From an uncultured Bacilli bacterium (GTDB lineage: Bacteria > Bacillota_I > Bacilli_A > RF39 > UBA660): a stretch of DNA of 8,333 nt. Of the stretch, positions 1-6,668 are shown piece after piece. Within the stretch, counting starts at the first letter, position 1; each line of letters starts with the position of its first letter. The translations under genes and the position numbers were made by a program. The notes below the pieces were generated by a model. The model was not told the DNA's origin. It saw only the letters and a list, made by a program, of their open reading frames with translations, and did no database searches. The stretch is taken from positions 1-8,333 of the forward strand of contig CAKOIY010000023.1 in assembly GCA_934087515.1 (NCBI GenBank). The letters are read 5' to 3'.

Positions 1-20
1 AATAGAGTTTTTTTTCTTAC

Positions 21-1184
21 TTACTTGTCTTTAGAAATTTTATCTCCTTTTAAAATATCATATGCTTCTAATAAATTACCAGGAAAAGCATAAATCTTAG
101 CATCTTTCTTTTTTTGTTCTGATATAGTTATTTTTATTAAATTATCTATTAATTCCTCAGTATCTACTTTCTTAGCCATCCACAAATAACTTGCTAAATC
201 ACCAGGTATTGTATTTATCTCATTTATAAATATCTTCTTATTCTTATCATCTATCAAAAAGTCTATTCTTGCAACACCACTACACCCTATCGCTTTAAAA
301 GTCTTTAAAGCATAAGTCTTCATATCTGCTATCATTTCCTTAGAAATTATAGGATTGCATTTTTTTTCATACTTATGAGTCTTTCTATAACCCTCAACAT
401 ACTTTTCTTTAAATGAATAAAACTCAGAATTTGCATTTATTTCCTCAATCTCAGAAACAGATTGCTTTTCAATATTCCCTAAAACACTTATATTAGCCTC
501 TTTAACATTAGGAACTTGTTCCTCAACTATTATCTTTTTATCAAATTGAATAGCCTCTTTAATTGCCTTTGCAAGTTCCTTTTCATTTTTAACTAAACTT
601 ATTCCAATAGAAGATCCTAGAGAAGCAGGTTTTACATATATAGGATATTTTAAAGTGCTAATCTTATCAAGTACTTCTTTTTTATTTTTCTCATATTCAA
701 AATCATAAAACCAAACATACTTACAAACTGGTATTTTATTATATTCAAGCAATTGCTTTTGAACTACTTTATCTTGTCCTATAGCAGAAGCAAGCACACC
801 AGATCCTACAAAAGGTACTCCTAAAATATTAAGATATCCTTGTAATGAACCATCTTCTAAATAAGCCCCATGTCCAATAGGCATAACCATATCTATAACA
901 CAAATATTTTTCTTAAAAAATCCTTGTGATTCTAAAATAAAACTTTTACCTCTTTTTACTAAAGATACTTTCTTAGCATATCTCTTAACTAAATCAATAT
1001 CCCTATAATGTAATATATCTTTTAAATGTTCCCCAGTATACCAAGTGTTATCCTTATCTATATATATAGGTACCACTTTATACTTACTATCATCCATATT
1101 ATGCATTGCTTCAACAGCAGATATTATACTTATTTCGTGTTCAACACTTTTTCCTCCAAAAATTACTCCAATATTCAATCTCAT
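21..1184 (-). CDS. ddl: D-alanine--D-alanine ligase
   Basis: This cytoplasmic ATP-grasp enzyme joins two D-alanines for the peptidoglycan precursor. Seen in the 387-residue product: an N-terminal GGKSVEHEIS motif (about residues 10-19), EDGSLQG and GSGVLASAIGQDK (about 110-139), the ATP-grasp loop VKPASLGSSIGIS (about 184-196), omega-loop FYSFKEKY (about 255-262), ARIDFLID, and the metal/substrate motif NEINTIPG (about 321-328). The tyrosine-containing omega loop fits D-Ala rather than D-lactate specificity. After NTIPG the sequence reads DLASYLW instead of the classical FT-type continuation, so it belongs to a divergent branch. The frame stays open to 1223, but I start at 1184: AAGGATGTG lies 7 nt upstream, and a promoter -10 at 1209-1214 would put the longer start outside the transcript. 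It lies 90 nt downstream of miaA. No clear terminator is visible in the 20 bases left of the stop. Confidence 0.93.
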   Translation of the reverse strand: MRLNIGVIFGGKSVEHEISIISAVEAMHNMDDSKYKVVPIYIDKDNTWYTGEHLKDILHYRDIDLVKRYAKKVSLVKRGKSFILESQGFFKKNICVIDMVMPIGHGAYLEDGSLQGYLNILGVPFVGSGVLASAIGQDKVVQKQLLEYNKIPVCKYVWFYDFEYEKNKKEVLDKISTLKYPIYVKPASLGSSIGISLVKNEKELAKAIKEAIQFDKKIIVEEQVPNVKEANISVLGNIEKQSVSEIEEINANSEFYSFKEKYVEGYRKTHKYEKKCNPIISKEMIADMKTYALKTFKAIGCSGVARIDFLIDDKNKKIFINEINTIPGDLASYLWMAKKVDTEELIDNLIKITISEQKKKDAKIYAFPGNLLEAYDILKGDKISKDK

Positions 1185-1191
1185 TTTAATA

Positions 1192-1200
1192 CACATCCTT
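1192..1200 (-). promoter_or_regulatory. Ribosome binding site of ddl (decides the start)
   Basis: On the minus strand the bases read AAGGATGTG, 8 of 9 matching AAGGAGGTG, followed by a 7-nt spacer to the ATG at 1184. An in-frame ATG lies inside this Shine-Dalgarno and another further up at 1223; both would give an N-terminus that precedes the conserved beginning of the family, so 1184 is preferred. Confidence 0.75.
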
Positions 1201-1208
1201 ACTAATAA

Positions 1209-1237
1209 ATTATAACAAAACATTTATACTCAAACAA
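1209..1237 (-). promoter_or_regulatory. Promoter of ddl
   Basis: Minus-strand TATAAT at 1209-1214 is preceded by TG one base upstream (extended -10, TGTTATAAT). A weak TTGTTT -35 lies at 1232-1237 with exactly 17 nt between. Transcription would start near 1202, leaving a leader of about 18 nt. This gives ddl expression independent of miaA, although no terminator separates the two genes, so read-through from miaA is also possible. Confidence 0.65.
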
Positions 1238-1274
1238 TAAATTTTAAATAATTTAACACCTTTATTACAATTAT

Positions 1275-1973
1275 TTACATATCATAAACAATAGTTTCCA
1301 AAGAAATATCATCAACATTATACCATTTTATATTATTAAACTGATTATTAAAAAAAGTGTATTGTCTCTTAGCATAATGTCTAGAATTTTGTTTTATCTT
1401 TTCTATCGCCTCTTCTTTACTAAGATCTCCTTTAAAATAAGAAAATAATTCCTTATATCCAATAGCTGTATTTAATGCTCTTTTATCATAATTCTTAATA
1501 AATAAAGATTTAGCTTCTTCAATCAAACCATTACTTATCATTTGATCTACTCTATCATTAATAATTTGATAAAGATTAGTTCTATCTCTAGTTAACCCAA
1601 TTATCTTAAAATCATACAATTTCTTATTTCTTTTTTCATTTTCATCAAAAGTATAATCATATAACAGAGCCTTTATATAAAGTCCAGTTCCTCCAACTAT
1701 AACTATATTTTTATCATTAAACTTATCAAGTAACTGCCTACCCATTTGTTGGTATTTAAAAGCATTAAATTCATCACTTATACTTACTATATCAAATAAA
1801 TAATGTGGTACTCCTTCCATTTCTTCTTTTTTAATCTTAGCAGTACCAATATTCAATTCTTTATAAACTTGCATGCTATCAGCATTAAAAACCACAGCAT
1901 CTAATTTCTTTGCAAGCATAACACTTAATTTTGTCTTTCCCACTCCAGTGGGTCCTACTACTACATAAATCAT
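1275..1973 (-). CDS. miaA: tRNA dimethylallyltransferase, short form
   Basis: MiaA transfers a dimethylallyl group from DMAPP to N6 of A37 in tRNAs reading U-starting codons, a cytoplasmic step that improves decoding. The 232-residue product shows the P-loop GPTGVGKT (7-14), NADSMQVYKELNIGTAK with the family's catalytic Asp (D32), PHYLFD (56-61), VGGTGLYIKALLYDY (93-107), IIGLTRDR, AIGYKEL (170-176) and the C-terminal NSRHYAKRQYTFF (196-208). Family members are usually about 300-315 residues. Here YDYTF runs almost directly into the YDFKIIGL segment, so about 60-70 residues are absent, including the usual RRVIRALE motif. The reading frame is intact and both flanks align, so this looks like a compact variant rather than a decayed gene. 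An AAGGTGAT Shine-Dalgarno precedes the ATG. It diverges from rpsD. Confidence 0.93.
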   Translation of the reverse strand: MIYVVVGPTGVGKTKLSVMLAKKLDAVVFNADSMQVYKELNIGTAKIKKEEMEGVPHYLFDIVSISDEFNAFKYQQMGRQLLDKFNDKNIVIVGGTGLYIKALLYDYTFDENEKRNKKLYDFKIIGLTRDRTNLYQIINDRVDQMISNGLIEEAKSLFIKNYDKRALNTAIGYKELFSYFKGDLSKEEAIEKIKQNSRHYAKRQYTFFNNQFNNIKWYNVDDISLETIVYDM

Positions 1974-1993
1974 CTAAAAATCACCTTTTTTAT

Positions 1994-2022
1994 AGAATAA
2001 CATTTTACTTTTTTCTTGTCAA
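1994..2022 (-). promoter_or_regulatory. Promoter of miaA
   Basis: Minus strand: perfect TTGACA at 2017-2022, a 17-nt spacer, then TATTCT at 1994-1999 with an upstream TG (TGTTATTCT, extended -10). The predicted start near 1987 leaves a leader of about 14 nt that is almost entirely ribosome binding site. Its -35 lies 14 bp from the oppositely directed rpsD -35. Confidence 0.75.
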
Positions 2023-2036
2023 ATAAGGATTTACCC

Positions 2037-2065
2037 TTGACTTTTGCCTAATAAATCTATATAAT
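2037..2065 (+). promoter_or_regulatory. Promoter of rpsD
   Basis: TTGACT at 2037-2042 (5 of 6 consensus) and perfect TATAAT at 2060-2065 are separated by 17 nt, the optimal spacing for a vegetative sigma factor. Transcription would start near 2072-2073, giving a leader of about 157 nt. It is the strongest-looking promoter in the window, as expected for a ribosomal protein gene. Confidence 0.85.
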
Positions 2066-2072
2066 TATTACT

Positions 2073-2229
2073 GCATATACATTGAAGCAGCAAATTTTAT
2101 ATTTTGAAACGTGTTTATCATAAATTGTAAGTAACCTGCTGCTTGGCGAAAGCATAAGAGTTAAACACCCTTTAAAATAGTAAAATCATTTTCAATGTTT
2201 ATGAAATAAACTTTGAAAGGAGAAAAAAT
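2073..2229 (+). promoter_or_regulatory. Structured rpsD leader, probable S4 autoregulatory pseudoknot
   Basis: The untranslated leader holds two perfect complementary pairs that cross. AAGCAGCA at 2085-2092 pairs with TGCTGCTT at 2137-2144 (8 bp). GTGTTTA at 2111-2117, inside that loop, pairs with TAAACAC at 2162-2168 (7 bp) beyond the first helix. That is the topology of an H-type pseudoknot. A small GC-GAAA-GC hairpin (2146-2153) lies between. Established knowledge: in Bacillus subtilis, rpsD is transcribed alone and S4 represses it through its leader RNA. I infer the same role here from position and fold; I did not compare it with a covariance model. Confidence 0.75.
2190..2218 (+). promoter_or_regulatory. 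Hairpin abutting the rpsD ribosome binding site
   Basis: TTTCAA at 2190-2195 pairs with TTGAAA at 2213-2218, and GTTTAT at 2197-2202 pairs with ATAAAC at 2206-2211 around a GAA loop. The two 6-bp helices are separated by a single T-T mismatch. The lower strand runs into the Shine-Dalgarno GAAAGGAG (2215-2222; 7 nt from the ATG), so forming the hairpin would sequester part of it. It could be the expression platform for the upstream pseudoknot. Confidence 0.55.
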
Positions 2230-2832
2230 ATGTCAAGATATACTGGACCTAGTTACAAAAAAGCTCGTCGTACTGGTTTTTCTTTATTAGAAAATGGTAA
2301 AGAACTTGCTCGTAAACCATACGGACCTGGTGCTCATGGTCAAGACAGAAAAAGAAGACCTTCTACTTATGGAATCCAACTTAAAGAAAAACAAAAAGTT
2401 AGATTCATGTATGGACTTAACGAAAGACAATTCGTTAAAACATATAAAGAAGCTGGTAAAATGCAAGGTATTCATGGTGAAAATCTATTAAAATTACTTG
2501 AATCTAGATTAGATAACTTAGTTTATCGTATAGGTTTTGCTTCAACTAGAAGAGCTGCTAGACAACTTGTAAACCATGGTCATATAACTGTTAATGGTAA
2601 AAAAGTTGATATACCATCTTATAGATGTAAACCTGGAGATATTATTACATTAAAAGAACAATCTACAGACCACAAAGCAGTTAAAGAAGCTTTATCTAAG
2701 GTTATTAAAAGAGTTGAATTCGTAACTTTCGATGATAAGAAAAATGCTGGTACTTTTGTTAGACTTCCTGAAAGAAGTGAACTTAACCCAGAAATTAATG
2801 AAGCTCTAATTGTTGAATATTACAATAGATAA
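2230..2832 (+). CDS. rpsD: 30S ribosomal protein S4
   Basis: S4 is a primary 16S rRNA binding protein that nucleates 30S assembly, and in Bacillota it represses its own gene. The 200-residue product has the usual length and N-terminus MSRYTGPSYKKARR. The Arg/Lys-rich segment GAHGQDRKRRPSTYG is at about 34-48. The S4 RNA-binding domain follows (about 91-155; ESRLDNLVYRIGFASTRRAAR, VNHGHITVNGKKVDIPSY), and the C-terminus ends LIVEYYNR. The N-terminus lacks the four-cysteine zinc site found in some S4 proteins. Arginine is often encoded by CGT here, unlike the AGA-dominated neighbours, which fits high expression. It is monocistronic: its own promoter and structured leader lie upstream, and a terminator follows the stop directly. 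Confidence 0.99.
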   Translation: MSRYTGPSYKKARRTGFSLLENGKELARKPYGPGAHGQDRKRRPSTYGIQLKEKQKVRFMYGLNERQFVKTYKEAGKMQGIHGENLLKLLESRLDNLVYRIGFASTRRAARQLVNHGHITVNGKKVDIPSYRCKPGDIITLKEQSTDHKAVKEALSKVIKRVEFVTFDDKKNAGTFVRLPERSELNPEINEALIVEYYNR

Positions 2833-2863
2833 AAAATCAGAATGAAATGTTCTGATTTTTTTT
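2831..2863. terminator. Bidirectional Rho-independent terminator between rpsD and the five-gene operon
   Basis: A 12-bp perfect stem (2831-2842 with 2850-2861) encloses the 7-nt loop TGAAATG. On the plus strand it ends in eight T's (2856-2863); on the minus strand in six. It overlaps the last base pairs of both convergent stop codons (rpsD stop 2830-2832, minus-strand stop 2862-2864), so one hairpin serves both transcripts. Confidence 0.9.
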
Positions 2864-3989
2864 ATTTCCCTAAATGTAAATTTATTGCATCAATAGAATA
2901 TGAATTATTAGATTGAGCAGGTACAAAAACTACATAATCTATATCATATTTATCTACATAATAATCAATAGAATGACCACTTTTATTATGTCTATAATCA
3001 ATAGAAAGCATTCTATTATAACTAGGTACAGAAAGAGCTTCTAAAATATTAGTATAAGATGAACCAACAAACATAATATTCTCACCCTTTATATTTCTTT
3101 CAACTCTAGTATAAGCCATATCACTACCCATATAAGCAGTAGCATAACTATTACCCTTACCAAATACCTTTATCTTACTTAACTTATTATTCTCATACCT
3201 TTTATAATTTATTTTTTTTCTAGGAGTTAAATATAAATCCTCAGGCTTAGACTTAATAGTTTGACCAAATTGTCTATTAAATGAACCATTTACTATAGTC
3301 TTATTTACCTTAAACTCTTTCTCAAAATCATATGTTTTAGTATTAGTATACTTGTTAATTTCCTTATATAAAAGATAAGCACATCTAGGGGTTATATGAT
3401 GATCGTTAGAATAATAACAATTATAAATATTATTTTTCTTATAAACATCATAAGCATCTATAAAAATAATATCATCAGACAAGGTCTCTTTAGTAACTTT
3501 AACTTGCTTTTTATATATATTCTCACTAGAAACATAAGTTCTAGGCAAATCCTTAGTCATATAAGCATCTTTTCTAGGAACTGATAAAAATATAAACTTA
3601 GCATTTATTTTTTTACTTTCCTTATTTACATTTTCTATAGTTTTTCTTAAATTCTTATAATAAATAGCATTTGGCTCTTTCTGTGCTGCAGAATAAAGTT
3701 GTTTATGCTTACCCTTAACAGCAGTACCACTATATCTTTGAAATTGAAAAAGAAAATAACCTTTGACTAAATAATTTCTAAGCTCTAACTGATCAGAAAA
3801 AGCACTAGTTAAATTATCATAATATTTCTTTTTATATAAGTTATCTATTGTAAACTTTGGAAACGTAGCAAGTTTTCTTTTTTCTACCTCACTAACCTTT
3901 TTATCATTAAAAATAGTAGTTATCATAAAGAAGAATATTATTATTATAAAACAAACTACAAATAATTTTTTTATTTTATCTTCACTCAT
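2862..3989 (-). CDS. DHHW-type, AlgX/AlgJ-like membrane-anchored protein
   Basis: This probably acts at the cell surface with the adjacent MBOAT protein in O-acylation of an extracellular polymer. The 375-residue product has one N-terminal membrane segment (about 8-27) and a large predicted extracytoplasmic domain. Motifs seen are SVPRKD (136-141), SNDHHITP (194-201), which corresponds to the DHHW signature and the Asp-His pair of AlgX/AlgJ SGNH-like enzymes, and FVGSSYTN (307-314), the candidate serine region. The family's usual Trp after DHH is Ile here. Cysteines occur only at 13 (in the membrane segment), 191 and 203; the last two flank D196-H198. It is the last gene of the operon, with AAGGAGGG as ribosome binding site overlapping the preceding stop codon (11 nt between genes). 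Substrate and acyl donor are unknown; a non-catalytic acceptor-binding role is possible. Confidence 0.8.
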   Translation of the reverse strand: MSEDKIKKLFVVCFIIIIFFFMITTIFNDKKVSEVEKRKLATFPKFTIDNLYKKKYYDNLTSAFSDQLELRNYLVKGYFLFQFQRYSGTAVKGKHKQLYSAAQKEPNAIYYKNLRKTIENVNKESKKINAKFIFLSVPRKDAYMTKDLPRTYVSSENIYKKQVKVTKETLSDDIIFIDAYDVYKKNNIYNCYYSNDHHITPRCAYLLYKEINKYTNTKTYDFEKEFKVNKTIVNGSFNRQFGQTIKSKPEDLYLTPRKKINYKRYENNKLSKIKVFGKGNSYATAYMGSDMAYTRVERNIKGENIMFVGSSYTNILEALSVPSYNRMLSIDYRHNKSGHSIDYYVDKYDIDYVVFVPAQSNNSYSIDAINLHLGK

Positions 3990-4000
3990 AATATCCCTCC

Positions 4001-5401
4001 TTAAAACCTAAAATATATAAATGGATTATAACTCGAATATGCTAAAAACATAATTGTTATTATAAATATTACTATTAATCCTAAATAATGAATTATATCA
4101 AGTATTAACTTTAACTTTTTATTTTTAACAGAACTAATCTTTTCTACCAACTTATAATATACCGGAGTAGAGAAAATTATAGCTAAAATAAAGTATACAT
4201 AATAACTCTCTAAATATATAAGTATCTCGTTAAAAGACATTGCACTAAAATTAAATGAGAATAAAGCATTAAAATAATGTTTTAAAAGTTCCATACTATC
4301 ACATCTAAATATAATCCATCCAAAATATATTACCACAATAGCATACACATGCCTTAAAAAATTTGGTAACTTATCTAAAAATTTATTTAAAACAAACTTT
4401 TCTAATACTAAAAATATAAAATAATATAATCCCCATAAAACAAAATTCCACTCTGCTCCATGCCAAAATCCTGTAAGAAGCCAAACAATTAACATATTTA
4501 TTATTTGTCTTTTAATACCTTTTCTATTTCCACCAAGGGGAATGTATATATAATCCCTAAACCAAGTAGATAAAGAAATATGCCAACGTCTCCAAAACTC
4601 AGTTATACTCTTAGAAATATATGGAAAATTAAAGTTTTCTAAGAACTTAAATCCAAATATCCTACCAAGTCCAATAGCCATATCTGAATAAGCAGAAAAA
4701 TCAAAATATATTTGGAACATATAGGCAATACCACCTAGAATAGCAACCGGAGTACTAAGCTCATTTAAACCAAAAATTGTATCAGCAAGTAATCCCATCT
4801 GATTAGCAATTATTACTTTCTTAGCAAGCCCTAAAATAAACCTTTTTATACCCTCAGAAATATCATTAAAAGTTTCTTTTCTATTATTAAGCTCATCTTC
4901 AATAGTTTCATATCTAACAATAGGACCCGCTACTAGCTGAGGAAACAAAGAAACATATAAAAGAAGAGTTAAAAAATTCTTTTGTAATTTTACCTTATTT
5001 CTATATACATCTATAACATAACTCATAGCCTGAAAAGTATAAAAAGATATTCCAATTGGAAGTACTATCTTAGGAATAGTAATCTTAAGACCAAAAATAC
5101 TATTTACATTTTCCAAAAAGAAACCAGTGTACTTAAAATATACAAGTACTAAAATATTACAAGTTATAGTAAGTATCAAAAATAATTTTTTCTTATTAGT
5201 TTTATTAATCAAAATAGCACCTACATAATCTATAAGCACTACTGCCAAAAGAACTAATAAAAACTTAGGACCTCCAAAAACATAAAAAACTAAACTAAAA
5301 AATAGTAAAACATAATTCTTAAGTTTCCTAGGAGAAAGAAAATAACATAACAAAACAAGTGGTAAAAACAAAAATACAAATATAGCACTACTAAATACCA
5401 T
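4001..5401 (-). CDS. MBOAT family O-acyltransferase (AlgI/PatA-like)
   Basis: This polytopic membrane protein should move an acyl group, usually acetyl, across or at the membrane for transfer to a surface polymer. The 466-residue product starts with the characteristic MVFSSAIFVFLFLPL. It carries LPIGISFYTFQAMSYVID (114-131), FPQLVAGPIVRY (153-164), FDFSAYSDMAIGLGR (233-247), EFWRRWHISLSTWFRDYIYIP (268-288), and the catalytic-histidine motif LLTGFWHGAEWNF (308-320, H314). These are AlgI-type features, and the length fits. About ten or more hydrophobic segments are spread over the chain. It lies 10 nt behind the thioredoxin-CcdA fusion, with an AGGAGGTG site that overlaps the preceding TAG, and 11 nt before the DHHW gene. 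DltB is a relative, but no other dlt gene is present and the DHHW partner favours an AlgI-type role. The substrate cannot be read from the sequence. Confidence 0.9.
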   Translation of the reverse strand: MVFSSAIFVFLFLPLVLLCYFLSPRKLKNYVLLFFSLVFYVFGGPKFLLVLLAVVLIDYVGAILINKTNKKKLFLILTITCNILVLVYFKYTGFFLENVNSIFGLKITIPKIVLPIGISFYTFQAMSYVIDVYRNKVKLQKNFLTLLLYVSLFPQLVAGPIVRYETIEDELNNRKETFNDISEGIKRFILGLAKKVIIANQMGLLADTIFGLNELSTPVAILGGIAYMFQIYFDFSAYSDMAIGLGRIFGFKFLENFNFPYISKSITEFWRRWHISLSTWFRDYIYIPLGGNRKGIKRQIINMLIVWLLTGFWHGAEWNFVLWGLYYFIFLVLEKFVLNKFLDKLPNFLRHVYAIVVIYFGWIIFRCDSMELLKHYFNALFSFNFSAMSFNEILIYLESYYVYFILAIIFSTPVYYKLVEKISSVKNKKLKLILDIIHYLGLIVIFIITIMFLAYSSYNPFIYFRF

Positions 5402-5411
5402 AATACACCTC

Positions 5412-6668
5412 CTAGAAATTAAACATTAACCATTCAGGTTTAACAAGCATAAGTATCCCAATAATAAGCATAATTAATCCTCCAATTAAATGTGAATACT
5501 TACTATACTTATTACTAATCGCAGTAATCTTCAAAGTCTTCATAGCGACAAAGAATACAATTAAATCATCAATTAAAAAGAAAATTATATAAAGAATAAT
5601 ATATAAAATATTCTTTATACCAGTTACATTATTATAAGCAAGAATTTGAGTAAACATAACAGGAAGTCCCAAAGAACATAAAAGCTCTATTAAATTAACA
5701 CTAACAGCAAGAAAAACTATTCCAACAAGTGCCAAAATAAAGCTCTTATTAGATACAATCTTCTTTATTCTAGTCATGATTTTTCTTCGTTTATTCTTAT
5801 CGACCACATCACAACCAACATCTTTAGTTTTGAAATACCTATAAACATTAATTATTCCAAAAGCAAGAGCAAAAAGAGCAATCAGTATCTGTAAAATCTT
5901 TATACCACTTATAAATTCTGCTACCTTAAGAAAACTCATCATAAATAAAAAGTATATAAAAGCACTAGTAAATAAGAAAGTACATCCTAAAATCCACATT
6001 TTCTTTCTACTGGGATAATCAAACAACATAGTTATTAAAAAGATTAAAACCCACATAGCACAAGGATTAAATCCATCAACTAATCCAATTATAACTGCAA
6101 TAACTGGTAAAGACATATCTTTTAAATCAATAGTGGTATTAAAAATATCTAACTTCGTATTTGGAGCATCTTCCTTTTTTGTATAATCAGATATATCAGC
6201 TTCTTTTTTAGAAGGATCAAAACTAGAATTACTATTCTGCTTACTTTCCTTTATTTTGCCTTCAACTACTCCAAGAGTAATTCCTACATTATCGTTATAA
6301 TCATTCTTTTTAGCCTTTTTAATGGCCTTATCTACCTTTTTTTCCCAAGTAGAACCTGCAGAATAACCTTGATAAATCTCATCGCCTATCACAAAATATG
6401 GAACACCTTTAGCTTCCTCACCAGTTATATTTTCAACTTTTTTCCATAACTCTTGATTTTCCTTATTATTCCAAACCTCATATTTATACACTATAACATT
6501 CTTATCAGAAGAATATTCATTATTTAAATACTCCTCAAGTGCTGCACAATGAGGGCACCCATCACCATAAAACAAATAAATATTTACACTTTCATTAGCA
6601 TTCACTCCAAAAGGAATAAAAAGAAACATAAATACAATTACATAAAACAAATTTCTAAATACCCTCAT
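5412..6668 (-). CDS. Exported thioredoxin domain fused to a CcdA/DsbD-type membrane electron carrier
   Basis: This probably carries reducing equivalents through the membrane to extracytoplasmic thiols. The 418-residue product begins with a signal peptide (about 1-24, cleavage after GVNA). A thioredoxin/glutaredoxin-like domain follows, with FYGDGCPHCAALE (CPHC, C38/C41) and cis-Pro region GVPYFVIGD (P90). A charged low-complexity linker spans about 120-180. The membrane part has six predicted helices (about 186-216, 224-247, 256-276, 309-332, 352-375, 392-409). C203 in GFNPCA lies in helix 1 and C331 in ELLCSLG in helix 4, the positions of the redox cysteine pair in the DsbD/CcdA family. Positive loops place both termini outside. 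TAATG couples it to the small thioredoxin-like gene (1-nt overlap). An oxidising role is not excluded, since CPHC is also the DsbA-type motif. Confidence 0.85.
   Translation of the reverse strand: MRVFRNLFYVIVFMFLFIPFGVNANESVNIYLFYGDGCPHCAALEEYLNNEYSSDKNVIVYKYEVWNNKENQELWKKVENITGEEAKGVPYFVIGDEIYQGYSAGSTWEKKVDKAIKKAKKNDYNDNVGITLGVVEGKIKESKQNSNSSFDPSKKEADISDYTKKEDAPNTKLDIFNTTIDLKDMSLPVIAVIIGLVDGFNPCAMWVLIFLITMLFDYPSRKKMWILGCTFLFTSAFIYFLFMMSFLKVAEFISGIKILQILIALFALAFGIINVYRYFKTKDVGCDVVDKNKRRKIMTRIKKIVSNKSFILALVGIVFLAVSVNLIELLCSLGLPVMFTQILAYNNVTGIKNILYIILYIIFFLIDDLIVFFVAMKTLKITAISNKYSKYSHLIGGLIMLIIGILMLVKPEWLMFNF

Noticed and set aside
1..20. Terminator after ddl
   Set aside because: A run of T's occurs, but no paired stem can be drawn within the 20 bases available, and any hairpin would lie outside the window.
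21..1184. Vancomycin-resistance-type ligase (D-Ala-D-Lac or D-Ala-D-Ser)
   Set aside because: No vanH, vanX, vanT or regulator is nearby, and the omega loop has the Tyr-containing FYSFKEKY form expected for D-Ala-D-Ala.
1185..1223. Longer ddl start adding 13 residues
   Set aside because: The region overlaps the predicted -10 and Shine-Dalgarno, and the conserved N-terminus of the family begins at the 1184 start.
2287..2491. Open frames overlapping rpsD on both strands
   Set aside because: They are alternative-frame shadows of a highly conserved ribosomal protein gene and show no recognisable domain.
3396..3584. 62-codon plus-strand open frame inside the DHHW gene
   Set aside because: Low-complexity Ile/Asn-rich translation antisense to a well-supported gene, with no ribosome binding site.
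4001..5401. DltB (teichoic acid D-alanylation)
   Set aside because: No dltA, dltC or dltD accompanies it, and it is paired with a DHHW/AlgX-like protein, as AlgI-type proteins usually are.
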